A stretch of DNA of 34,001 nt from a virus, in the IMG/VR virus record IMGVR_UViG_3300049482_000189, positions 1 to 34,001 of that record. One strand, given 5' to 3'. This document shows positions 9,494 through 16,116 of the stretch, one piece after another; positions within the stretch are counted from its first letter, which is position 1; each line of letters opens with the position of its first letter. The notes under the pieces are model-generated. The model was given only the letters and a program-made list of their open reading frames with translations, was not told the DNA's origin and did not search any database. A program made the translations under genes and the position numbers.

Positions 9494-9859
9494 CTAAACT
9501 GTGGTCTTGATGTGAACGATGGCCGGGGCAGTGTCCGTGAGCGCAAGCTCAAACGAGTCGACCGCCCGGCCGTTGGTTGACAGCACCGCGTGGTATCGAC
9601 CCCGCAGCAGCTGGCTAAGTATAGCGCCGAACATGAACGTGATTTTGTTATTCACCACGGACTGACTGAAGAACTCCGCGGCCTCGGCCTCCAGACCGAT
9701 GCGGCGGATGGTCAGGATGAACTCCCCGCCCGCGTTAACGTCCGCAGCGGCCGGGTTGCAGGGCCCATTGGAACACAGCACGGCGGCGTTCGCCACGGTC
9801 AGAACCAGGGTCTGGGTCTCGTCTGAGACGGTGACTACATTTGGCCCGTAGATACTCAT
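9494..9859 (-). CDS. Small beta-rich tail-cluster protein (121 aa)
   Basis: I choose the ATG at 9859, which overlaps the upstream stop as ATGA; a GTG three codons earlier (9868) is possible but lies inside the previous gene. The product, MSIYGPNVVTVSDETQTLVL and onward, is beta-rich with two close cysteines (LCSNGPCNP). It ends in short strands (DSFELALTDTAPAIVHIK). The first residues, MSIYG, resemble MTIYG at the start of the next gene product, so the two may share a docking peptide. No enzyme motif is visible. A small tail or fibre-attachment subunit is the best guess. Confidence 0.75.
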   Translation of the reverse strand: MSIYGPNVVTVSDETQTLVLTVANAAVLCSNGPCNPAAADVNAGGEFILTIRRIGLEAEAAEFFSQSVVNNKITFMFGAILSQLLRGRYHAVLSTNGRAVDSFELALTDTAPAIVHIKTTV

Positions 9860-10536
9860 ACCAACCACCCGCGGACGCGCCGCTGATCAATACGCAAGTC
9901 TGCGCCGGTGAAGTTCTTGCTGATGGCGATCTTGGCGTCGGACATACCCTTCTTAAACTCCATCTCCCACTTCTGGGCGAGCTGCGGGTTGTACCATTTG
10001 GTATCGGGCATAAGCAGAAGGCGTGACAGCGCCCCCGCCACGATCGCATCGCGGTACTGGTCGTTGACCAGCTTGTCGAGCAGGACGCTGGTGCGCGCCG
10101 GGGCAACGCAGAACTGCACGGTCAGGGTGTGGTTCTGCGCGTCCTCATCAAACCTGGAGTTGAACGACACGTCGTCGAGCAACGGCTCCCGGATGAACTC
10201 AAGCCAGTCTGGCCCGTCCATGAAGAAGTCGCCGCACGCGCAAGGCGTCAGACTGCTCTGCAGTACCAAGCTGCGGCTACCTTCGAACACCGTTATAGCC
10301 CGAATGACCTGGTACTGGTCGGGCGGGCACAGCTGGTATCGGCGGGTGTCCCGCTGGATCGGGATATTCTGTACGACCCGGAGGAGTTCGGTGCGCCGGC
10401 AGAAAGTCAGGTACGCCTCCCGCAGCTCCGGGATCACTACGTTGGGCGGGGCGGTGCGGGCGTGCCGCATGATCGCAGGTACCAGGTCATACAGCGTGGT
10501 TTCGTTCTGGGCAACGTATGTTGAGCAGGGGATCAT
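9856..10536 (-). CDS. Head-tail adaptor/tail tubular A-like protein (226 aa)
   Basis: The protein has 226 residues. It begins MIPCSTYVAQNETTLYDLVP, and its C-terminal half contains DQYRDAIVAGALSRLLLMP followed by WYNPQLAQKWEMEFKKGM. That 'YrdAIvaGAlaRLl.mp...w.n..la..y...F' pattern is characteristic of podovirus gatekeeper/adaptor proteins of the tail tubular A type. These form a dodecameric ring between portal and nozzle. There is no good ribosome site; the ATG overlaps the previous stop (ATGA), so translation is probably coupled. The product of the gene before it has similar size and a helical start and end, so there may be two adaptor layers. Confidence 0.75.
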   Translation of the reverse strand: MIPCSTYVAQNETTLYDLVPAIMRHARTAPPNVVIPELREAYLTFCRRTELLRVVQNIPIQRDTRRYQLCPPDQYQVIRAITVFEGSRSLVLQSSLTPCACGDFFMDGPDWLEFIREPLLDDVSFNSRFDEDAQNHTLTVQFCVAPARTSVLLDKLVNDQYRDAIVAGALSRLLLMPDTKWYNPQLAQKWEMEFKKGMSDAKIAISKNFTGADLRIDQRRVRGWLV

Positions 10537-11198
10537 GGGCGCAGCGCTCTGTTATTCTTCAGGGCTACTTCGGCTTGGAGGCCGCCGTAGAGCAGGTCTT
10601 TGTATACTCGGTACTGGTTGGTCGAATTGGCCAGCGATGTCGCTGACTCCATGTCGACCGAATAGGCCTTGTACAGCATCCAGGCTTCCAAGCAGGGGAT
10701 GTACTGCCCGCTGATGAACAGCGTCAGTGACGTGTTGGTGTACGGGCCTGGGTTGCCGGAGACAGTCACGGTCGGCGCTGGAGTCAGGCCTTCCGGCACC
10801 GGCGGGAATATGCGGAAGCCGGGCGGCGAGGTGGTCAGGGAATAGCCCTGAGGGACGTACGGAATAGGATCGCCGTTGCAGTCTGTATTGACAACAGCAA
10901 TACACGGGTCGTCCGGAATAGAGGCAGTGATCTGATCGTATTCGGTCAGCGAGCCAGCCGGGCCGTTAATACTGGAAACCGACGACAGCCCAGTCGGAAA
11001 GCCCTGGACTGTGCCGGGCACCAGAGTGACGGCTTGTGGCGGAAAGGTGTTGGCGTCCTGCCGGACTTGGGAAATGGCCGCGATGCCAGTATTCATGTAC
11101 GACAGCAGCATTGGGATGGACCATCTGTAATGCTCAGCACCAGGACGCATGTCATTGAGCTGACTGCCGACGGAGTCAAGTATGTCGATTACGCGCAT
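10533..11198 (-). CDS. Adaptor-like structural protein (221 aa)
   Basis: I place the start at the ATG at 11198 (MRVIDILDSVGSQLND), which has TGGAG about ten bases upstream; the longer GTG start at 11213 would contain that site. The N-terminal pattern 'ILDSVGSQLND......YRWSIPMLLSYMNTGI' and the helical C-terminus (YKAYSVDMESA, YRVYKDLLYGGL) match a family of phage adaptor proteins that I recall being called DUF6682-type. The central part is beta-rich and Pro/Gly-rich. It is coupled by ATGA to the tubular A-like gene. The start overlaps the end of the HNH endonuclease gene by ten bases. Probable role: connector between portal and tail; the family name is from memory. Confidence 0.72.
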   Translation of the reverse strand: MRVIDILDSVGSQLNDMRPGAEHYRWSIPMLLSYMNTGIAAISQVRQDANTFPPQAVTLVPGTVQGFPTGLSSVSSINGPAGSLTEYDQITASIPDDPCIAVVNTDCNGDPIPYVPQGYSLTTSPPGFRIFPPVPEGLTPAPTVTVSGNPGPYTNTSLTLFISGQYIPCLEAWMLYKAYSVDMESATSLANSTNQYRVYKDLLYGGLQAEVALKNNRALRP

Positions 11199-11728
11199 CG
11201 TAATAATCTCCACGGTTGCATGGTCATTATTCGCTCGGATTCATTTCTAATCAAGGCGACCAATTCAAGGTCGGCATGACTGCCCAGGCGGACGGGGCGC
11301 CCAAACACGTTTATCTGCCCAACAAACCTGTTTCCTTTTTTGGTCACGCCGCGCACGCCAGTCGTGTTGTTGGAGCTAATTTTACGGGCTTGGAAGTTGG
11401 CTGCGTGTGCCAACGCAACTGCGCCCCAGTCTTTATTTTTGCAGTTGGTAGAGGCATCTACTTCGCGCAGGTTGCAAGGGCGATTGTTCAGCTTATTACG
11501 GTCAATATGATCCAGCTGCCCATCCGGCCAGCGTCCGTGCGTCATGGCAAAGACTACACGGTGGGTAAGGAACAAGCGCCCGCCAACGCGCACCCGTAGA
11601 TATCTGTCGCCTCTGCAAAGCGATGCACTGCTTTCGTCGTTGCGTCGCCGACGCAGTGAGCCGTCTTCGTTCAGCACGAATTCGTCATGCAGTGCGTCTA
11701 CAGCAACCCCACGCTCGATTGTTTGCAC
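11189..11728 (-). CDS. HNH homing endonuclease with AP2 DNA-binding domain
   Basis: The 179-residue product starts at GTG (11728) with GGAG eight bases upstream. The HNH nuclease core is visible: H56 in THRVVFAMTHGRWP, then DHIDRNKLNNRPCNLR at 73-88. An AP2-type DNA-binding region follows at about 119-168 (NTTGVRGVTKKGNRFVGQI). This HNH plus AP2 order is typical of free-standing phage homing endonucleases, which cut intron- or gene-less relatives and spread by repair. It is inserted between a small acidic gene and the adaptor gene and overlaps the adaptor start by ten bases. No split gene is seen beside it, so it is free-standing rather than intron-borne. It probably plays no part in the virion. 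Confidence 0.9.
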   Translation of the reverse strand: MQTIERGVAVDALHDEFVLNEDGSLRRRRNDESSASLCRGDRYLRVRVGGRLFLTHRVVFAMTHGRWPDGQLDHIDRNKLNNRPCNLREVDASTNCKNKDWGAVALAHAANFQARKISSNNTTGVRGVTKKGNRFVGQINVFGRPVRLGSHADLELVALIRNESERIMTMQPWRLLRCA

Positions 11729-11740
11729 GGCACGCTCCGG

Positions 11741-12088
11741 TTAGGGGATGTCTAAATCGTTCAGTTCGCTATCGAAGGATGTGGCCGAATTAGCCAGCTT
11801 CGCTGCTTCTTCTTCCGCGTCGAGTTTGGCTTGTGCTTCAGCAGCGGCTTTCTTCTGCGCCTTGGTCAGCGGAGCGCCGGCAGGGGCGAGGTCGATGCCT
11901 GGCTCGCGTTCGGCGGGCTCAGTGGGTTTCTCAGGCTCAACGTCGATCACGTGGGGGAGGCGTTCGCCGGGTGGGTAGTACTTCAAGCCGAGCTCGTCCG
12001 CACGTTTTGCGATGTCAGCGGATTCGACATAGGCGAAGCCTGATTTGTCTACCCAGTGGCCCAAAGACTGCTTGGTTGTATCACTCAT
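11741..12088 (-). CDS. Small acidic, Ala/Glu-rich protein after the terminator (115 aa)
   Basis: The 115-residue product begins MSDTTKQSLGHWVDKSG. The ATG has AGGAG six bases upstream inside the leader ACCAACAGGAGT. The N-terminal half is ordinary globular sequence with a proline-rich linker (VEPEKPTEPAEREPG). The C-terminal third is a likely helix (AQKKAAAEAQAKLDAEEEAA). It is the first gene after the strong terminator at 12145-12183 and so probably the first gene of the tail transcript. I do not recognise a family; small proteins with an Ala/Glu helix at this place are sometimes head-completion or chaperone-like factors, but nothing here proves it. Confidence 0.78.
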   Translation of the reverse strand: MSDTTKQSLGHWVDKSGFAYVESADIAKRADELGLKYYPPGERLPHVIDVEPEKPTEPAEREPGIDLAPAGAPLTKAQKKAAAEAQAKLDAEEEAAKLANSATSFDSELNDLDIP

Positions 12089-12114
12089 AACAAACTCCTG
12101 TTGGTGGTATGTAA

Positions 12115-12143
12115 AAGGTACGCCGTAATGATTGCGGCGTCAA
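12115..12143 (-). promoter_or_regulatory. Candidate sigma70-type promoter for the tail genes
   Basis: On the minus strand TTGACG (12138-12143) is followed by 17 bases and TACCTT (12115-12120). The -35 matches 5 of 6 consensus bases with ideal spacing, but the -10 matches only 3 of 6. It lies between the capsid-cluster terminator and the ribosome site of the 115-residue gene, exactly where transcription would have to restart. A short inverted repeat (ACGCCG/CGGCGT, 12120-12140) spans the spacer and could bind a regulator or simply form a hairpin. Weak support from sequence, reasonable support from position. Confidence 0.35.
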
Positions 12144-12144
12144 T

Positions 12145-12183
12145 AATTTAAACAAAAAAGGGCCCCAAGCTTGGGGCCCTTTT
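12145..12183 (-). terminator. Strong intrinsic terminator after the capsid cluster
   Basis: A perfect 28-base palindrome lies at 12156-12183, with arms containing GGGCCCC and GGGGCCC around AAGCTT. On the minus strand it is followed by TTTTTTGTTT, so it is a textbook Rho-independent terminator for leftward transcription. It begins about 17 bases past the stop of the 218-residue gene. On the plus strand the stem is followed by only four Ts. It would end or strongly reduce the transcript carrying scaffold and capsid genes. Confidence 0.93.
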
Positions 12184-12199
12184 CAAAGTGCTACACCGA

Positions 12200-12856
12200 T
12201 CAGTATTGACCGTAGCCTGCGTATTCACGCAGGATCGGGGTAATACGGAGCTGCAGATCGCCCAACTGGTTCGACTGCCCATTGGCGCTTGGGGCAGGTA
12301 CACCAGCCAGCAAAATCTGCAGATACTGCGACACCGCAGCGGTACGGATTACTGCGGCATTCGCGAAGCCCATCGCGGCTACCGGCGCGAACAGAATCGC
12401 CGAAGTCGGAATGAGCACAGCCGAACCCACTGCATCCAGAGCGAAGCCTGGAGCCTGGACCACGATGGCACCAGCGGCTACTGCGTTGGCGTCGTCATAT
12501 GCAATGGCGCCGCCTGCTCCGTTGGTGATGTACATACCGCAGGTGAGGCCTGCAGGGCCAGGAGCTACGACTTCAACGGCCACTGCTTCGATCAGTGAAT
12601 TGATCGGGAGCAGGATGGCGTTGATAATATCGCCGTTGCCGAACGTGTTGTCGCGCATGTAGTAGTTCAGGGCCGGATCGAGCGGGTTGGAGCTCTGTGC
12701 AGCCAAACCGAAGTTCAGACTGCGTTGGAGACCACCAGCGCCACCGCCTTGCTTATGGGCCGCGAGAGTGACGTTCGCCGGGGTAGCCGGAAACATCGCG
12801 GAGTTGAAGTTGCGAGTGGATGCACCACCAACAAACAGGTTATGGTTCTTTGCCAT
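12200..12856 (-). CDS. Probable head decoration or second abundant head protein (218 aa)
   Basis: The gene encodes 218 residues, beginning MAKNHNLFVGGASTRNFNSA, with an excellent GAGGAGA ribosome site. It is Ala/Gly-rich with hydrophobic beta-type stretches (INSLIEAVAVEVVAPGPAG, GSAVLIPTSAILFAPVAA). It lacks a signal peptide and any enzyme motif. It directly follows the major capsid gene and is the last gene before a strong terminator, a common position for decoration or cement proteins needed in high copy. The composition and strong ribosome site agree with high expression. I do not recognise the family, so the decoration role is inferred. Confidence 0.75.
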   Translation of the reverse strand: MAKNHNLFVGGASTRNFNSAMFPATPANVTLAAHKQGGGAGGLQRSLNFGLAAQSSNPLDPALNYYMRDNTFGNGDIINAILLPINSLIEAVAVEVVAPGPAGLTCGMYITNGAGGAIAYDDANAVAAGAIVVQAPGFALDAVGSAVLIPTSAILFAPVAAMGFANAAVIRTAAVSQYLQILLAGVPAPSANGQSNQLGDLQLRITPILREYAGYGQY

Positions 12857-12895
12857 GTTAAATTCTCCTCAGAGATTGGGTGGGTGAAGCCTCGG

Positions 12896-13822
12896 TCAGA
12901 CGACCGAGACTCTCGCGTAGACGTCGACCAGCGCGTCAGGGTACACGGTTTTGAAGCCGTATACTGCCAAACCCTGGTAGTAGGTCGCCCAGTCATCGAC
13001 GTCTTCGATCACGCGGGTCTTATCGATCTGCGAGGCGAAGGCGGTTGCGGATTTGACGCCGCTGATGATGTGGTAGTTACCAGCTGCATCCATACGCAGG
13101 TTGGTAGACTCCAGGATGTTGAAGCCCATCACTGTTTCGGGCAGGCGACCGTTTACCATCGGAGACCAGCCAAGGCCGGTGATGAGGGCGGATTTCAGGT
13201 CGGAAGCGCGCAGGACGGTCAGCCAGGACGGCGGGACCACCATGTAACGGCCTTCACGCGGAGCGCACTGCTCGTCAAGGACCTGGTGAACTTTCGACAT
13301 GGTGTCGATGATGTTCGAGGTCGTGACGACAACAGGAGCGCCGGCAGTGCCGATGTTCAGGTTACGGGACAACACGCCAGCATTGGCGCCGCGGTTGAAC
13401 GGGGAGACGTCCAGGAACAGGCTGTTCAGGACGGTGCCGTCAATGGTGCGGGCAAGCTGGTACGAGGCACGGCGGAGGAACGATTCGCGCCAGCGGTCGA
13501 AGTTGCAGATCTGTTCTTCGTCGATCTGGTTCATCTTGATCGAGAAGTCCAAGGCACGATCGATAACCATGGTCAGCGGTTCGCTGTCGATGGTGTCGTG
13601 TTCGATGCGCTGGTTCTTGTTGTATTCACGAACACGGACTTCGGGTTCGCGGAAGAAGGTGATTTGGTCACCGCACTTCTGCAGTTCACCGGAGTATTCG
13701 GTAGTCGAAATATCCGAAAACACGGTGGTGCAATAGAAGCGTTCCAGCAAATCCATGCTGAACATTGGGGTGATGATATTGTTGGAATACTGAGGGTATC
13801 CCGCGGCTGCTTTAACTGCCAT
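12896..13822 (-). CDS. Major capsid protein
   Basis: The 308-residue product follows the scaffold gene and has AGGAGA seven bases before its ATG. Visible features fit an HK97-fold coat protein: an N-terminal arm (AAGYPQYSNNIITPMFSMDL), a charged extended-loop-like region with GDQITFFREPEVRVREYNKN, a long helix (RWRESFLRRASYQLARTID), and the P-domain pattern with REGRYMVVPPSWLTVLRAS and later GFNILESTNL. The last part (TRVIEDVDDWATYYQGLAVY) resembles the C-terminal A-domain of many phage coat proteins. Position between scaffold and a probable decoration protein supports it strongly. No cleaved delta domain is obvious, which matches the presence of a separate scaffold. Confidence 0.88.
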   Translation of the reverse strand: MAVKAAAGYPQYSNNIITPMFSMDLLERFYCTTVFSDISTTEYSGELQKCGDQITFFREPEVRVREYNKNQRIEHDTIDSEPLTMVIDRALDFSIKMNQIDEEQICNFDRWRESFLRRASYQLARTIDGTVLNSLFLDVSPFNRGANAGVLSRNLNIGTAGAPVVVTTSNIIDTMSKVHQVLDEQCAPREGRYMVVPPSWLTVLRASDLKSALITGLGWSPMVNGRLPETVMGFNILESTNLRMDAAGNYHIISGVKSATAFASQIDKTRVIEDVDDWATYYQGLAVYGFKTVYPDALVDVYARVSVV

Positions 13823-13840
13823 GATGATTCTCCTAGGAGG

Positions 13841-14842
13841 TTATGAGTTGTAGTCGATCCGACCCTCACTGTCCGCCTTTTTGTATAAGGCGTCAATTTG
13901 GTTCAGGCGCTCGATGGAAATTTGCCCTTTGACGAAGGCTTTGTGCGCATTGGTGCGTTCGGACCACTTCAGGTTGGGAGCTTTATTCCCATTTGCCTGG
14001 CGGGGAATGGCAGTGGCGCCGGCTACGGCAGGGGCCGTAAGCGATGCAACTACATTGGACGTGGCCTTACTGCGGAAACCGTCAAAGATCTCGGTAACGC
14101 GGTCTAGGTCCCGAGCATTGTGCGCTTGCATCAATGCCTGCCCAACGGTCAATCCAGTGAACGGCACACGCGAACTGGCGTGGTCCTTCCATGCAGCACT
14201 GGACGTTAAATTGTCCAGGTCGCCGACTGACTTGCGGACGCTTGCAAGAAACGCCTTTTCAGTCATATCGTCAATCTTACGGCTCGCTCCACGAAGCTGC
14301 TGAATTTCTCGGTTCAACGGCTCGATTGCCGTTTTAACCAACTTCATTGCCTCACGCTTAGCGGCTTTCTGGATCACCGAAAAAGACTCCGCATAGGTGG
14401 TCTTTTCGTCATCCGTGAGTTCCAACTCAGGGTCGTCGAGGTCGAACGAAACTGGAAGGAACTCATTGTCCTGACCGGCCGGGGCCTGTGCAGGGAGGGG
14501 GTGTCCGCCATTGATACGAGCTTCAAGGGCTTCGCGCTCAAGGCGTTCGCGTTCGTACAGCCCTTGCAGGGTGTGCCAACGCTTTTCATTCTTACGTGCT
14601 TCTTCTTCCCAGTCGATCGTCGGGGCTGCCGAGGTATTCGGCGGGTCAGCGACTGGGGCGGCAAGATCGGAGTTCACCGCATACAGCGAAATGTCGAGTT
14701 CTTCGGCCGCGCCGGGCGTTGGGGCGCCACCGTCTACCACAGATAAAATGGGCTGGGCGTTGTCGCCAATGCCATCAGCCGCTTGGCTGATCTGGGCTTG
14801 GAGCTGGGCTCGTTTTGATTTCATTGCTGACGGTAACGACAT
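13841..14842 (-). CDS. Capsid scaffolding protein
   Basis: The 333-residue protein starts MSLPSAMKSKRAQLQAQISQ with GGAGA seven bases upstream. It is highly charged and largely helical: coiled-coil-like segments include ARKNEKRWHTLQGLYERERL and AAKREAMKLVKTAIEPLN. It has acidic patches (DLDDPELELTDDEKT) and a basic, polar C-terminal end (KWSERTNAHKAFVKGQISIE). This composition and the place immediately before the major capsid gene are those of phage scaffolding proteins, which bind coat protein by a charged C-terminal helix and leave or are degraded before packaging. I see no protease catalytic residues, so self-cleavage is not suggested. Confidence 0.85.
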   Translation of the reverse strand: MSLPSAMKSKRAQLQAQISQAADGIGDNAQPILSVVDGGAPTPGAAEELDISLYAVNSDLAAPVADPPNTSAAPTIDWEEEARKNEKRWHTLQGLYERERLEREALEARINGGHPLPAQAPAGQDNEFLPVSFDLDDPELELTDDEKTTYAESFSVIQKAAKREAMKLVKTAIEPLNREIQQLRGASRKIDDMTEKAFLASVRKSVGDLDNLTSSAAWKDHASSRVPFTGLTVGQALMQAHNARDLDRVTEIFDGFRSKATSNVVASLTAPAVAGATAIPRQANGNKAPNLKWSERTNAHKAFVKGQISIERLNQIDALYKKADSEGRIDYNS

Positions 14843-14868
14843 GGTAATCTCCGATGTCTTGCGCTAGG

Positions 14869-15057
14869 CTAAGACGTTTTTAGTAGGACCAAAAGTTCTT
14901 CCAGTTCCAATGCCCGGCCTTGAAGGCGATGGAGCTGCGTTACTTCTTGTTCGCGGCAGAGCCGGGTCTTTACCAGGTCGAGCCGCGCGGCGATTGCTCT
15001 GCGCAAAAGCTCAGCAGGTTTAGACCCGGCTACTGCCGCGAACTCCTGCGCACTCAC
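14869..15057 (-). CDS. Small helical protein before scaffold (62 aa)
   Basis: The ORF starts with GTG at 15057, overlapping the stop of the previous gene (GTGA). It contains no internal Met, so this is the only good start; no strong ribosome site is present and translation is probably coupled. The sequence is Leu/Ala/Arg-rich and likely an all-helical hairpin (LLRRAIAARLDLVKTRL, then LQGRALELEELLVLL). It could be a small head-assembly protein. It has no similarity I recognise, and its short length leaves some doubt. Confidence 0.6.
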   Translation of the reverse strand: MSAQEFAAVAGSKPAELLRRAIAARLDLVKTRLCREQEVTQLHRLQGRALELEELLVLLKTS

Positions 15058-15299
15058 TTGGTATAGAAACCTTGTTTGGTGCGCGGCTCAAACGGCGAGC
15101 GGATCGATCCGCCCGAACCCATGTTACTGGTCACTTTGCTGCCGGGGCTCTTGTTGTGAGCAGAGGCTGGCAGTTGGGTGCCGAACTTGGTCTTGGGGGC
15201 GGTGCCCATGACGCCGGTGTTCGGGCCGCCGGCGGCGGTTCCGTACTTGGTGCGCATGGAACCGGATGGGTAAATTGAATGACGGGTAGCTTTGCTCAC
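15054..15299 (-). CDS. Small basic Gly/Ser/Thr-rich protein (81 aa)
   Basis: The ORF begins at a GTG (15299) with a full AAGGAG ribosome site six bases upstream, which decides the start. The 81-residue product is basic, Gly/Ser/Thr-rich and has short degenerate repeats of the form K/R-x-K/Y-G-T (MRTKYGTAAGG, PKTKFGTQLP, then EPRTKQGFYTK). Such composition suggests a disordered, possibly nucleic-acid- or capsid-binding peptide. Its position just before scaffold and capsid genes suggests a head component. No family recognised. Confidence 0.68.
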   Translation of the reverse strand: MSKATRHSIYPSGSMRTKYGTAAGGPNTGVMGTAPKTKFGTQLPASAHNKSPGSKVTSNMGSGGSIRSPFEPRTKQGFYTK

Positions 15300-15309
15300 G
15301 GTGGACTCC

Positions 15310-15711
15310 TTATCGTGCTTGACTGATAATGCCGGATGGGACGGTATTTTGGATAGCCAGGACGACGATGTCGCCTACGGCCGATTCTGAGACGGTAACG
15401 CGGTACAGGCCAGCGCGGTCGAGCACTAACTCGGTGTCATCGGACGTCAGCATCAGCTGCAGGCCCTCTTCGGTGACAATCTGAGTGTGCATGCCGCCAC
15501 GACCATCGAACACAACACGCTCCACAAACACCTCATCGGTGTCGGCGATATTGAACGCCGCCAGGATCACGGGGGTGTCGCCGACTGCGAAGTTCGACGA
15601 TATGGGGCTGGAAGAGCGGAAATCGAACAGGAACGTGGTGCCGCCGGAAACATCCGGATCTGGTGGCAGACGTGGAGCCTGCGAGATAATTTGCCCTGTG
15701 GGAGTGCTCAT
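15310..15711 (-). CDS. Stand-alone copy of the fibre N-terminal module (133 aa)
   Basis: The 133-residue protein starts at an ATG preceded by CAGGAG twelve bases away. Residues about 27-120 match the N-terminal module of the 814- and 1538-residue fibres encoded upstream: SSSPISSNFAVGDTPVILAA parallels STSPISQEVAVALEPVRIEA, followed by FNxxDxDxVxVExV and later LVLDRAGLYRV against ILLDTAGFYRF. The module looks beta-sandwich-like. It is encoded beside the scaffold and capsid genes, so a free form that decorates the head or caps a fibre attachment site is possible. The homology is visible in the sequence; the function is inference. Confidence 0.8.
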   Translation of the reverse strand: MSTPTGQIISQAPRLPPDPDVSGGTTFLFDFRSSSPISSNFAVGDTPVILAAFNIADTDEVFVERVVFDGRGGMHTQIVTEEGLQLMLTSDDTELVLDRAGLYRVTVSESAVGDIVVLAIQNTVPSGIISQAR

Positions 15712-15750
15712 AGTGATATTAACTCCTGAAAATCACTGCTTGTCAAGTAC

Positions 15751-16116
15751 CTAGTAAACTTGTAACACCATTGCTTGCTTAATCGCCCAGAGCTTGTCAA
15801 ATATCTCCGGCTCCACACCGATGCAGCCACCGCTCAAGTAGTTGTCGGCTGAGGTCGGACTGCGTATCTGCTTGGTGCGGGACGGGAGGTTCGGGTGGAT
15901 GGCCCACACGTCATTTTCATCGCGCCGAAAAATCAAAACCTTCATGTCGAGCTGCTTGGCGTAGCCCCGCGTCAGGATGTAGACACCCTCTGGCGTGGGA
16001 GTTGCTGGCTTGCCGAAAACCGCAGGTGCCTTGATCGACACCTGCGGATGTTCGACAAACAGTGTCCCTTTGTCGAGTGATGCCAGTAGCACCACGCTCA
16101 GGAACATTTGCTTCAT
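15751..16116 (-). CDS. L,D-transpeptidase-like (YkuD-type) protein
   Basis: The 121-residue protein has a short hydrophobic N-terminus (MKQMFLSVVLLASL), then TPTPEGVYIL (39-48), H74 in WAIHPNLPS, and the cysteine motif YLSGGCIGVEPE with C98. The TPxGxY start, the upstream His and the S-G-G-C-I motif are those of the YkuD L,D-transpeptidase fold, whose cysteine makes or breaks 3-3 crosslinks in peptidoglycan. It is shorter than most cellular members and appears to be a minimal domain. The start overlaps the stop of the secreted-protein gene (ATGA), so the pair is co-expressed from the promoter at 16976-17003. In a phage it might modify host wall during infection or lysis; that is inference. 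Confidence 0.82.
   Translation of the reverse strand: MKQMFLSVVLLASLDKGTLFVEHPQVSIKAPAVFGKPATPTPEGVYILTRGYAKQLDMKVLIFRRDENDVWAIHPNLPSRTKQIRSPTSADNYLSGGCIGVEPEIFDKLWAIKQAMVLQVY

Noticed and set aside
12090-12199. tRNA or small RNA gene in the largest gap
   Set aside because: The 110 bases are accounted for by the terminator, the short inverted repeat, the candidate promoter and the leader; no cloverleaf is apparent.
13830-13839. Palindrome CTCCTAGGAG over the capsid ribosome site
   Set aside because: With no room for a loop it can form only about three base pairs in RNA, so it is unlikely to hide the ribosome site; probably a chance extension of AGGAG.
12725-13846. Long plus-strand open frame (373 codons) over the capsid gene
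   Set aside because: It lies antisense to the well-supported major capsid gene, has no ribosome site, and its translation is an Arg/Val/Asp-rich shadow of high-GC codon use.
15705-15746. Perfect TTGACA (-35) upstream of the 133-aa gene
   Set aside because: The nearest -10-like TAATAT is 19 bases away and lies downstream of the ribosome site, so a transcript from it would lack the site it should serve.
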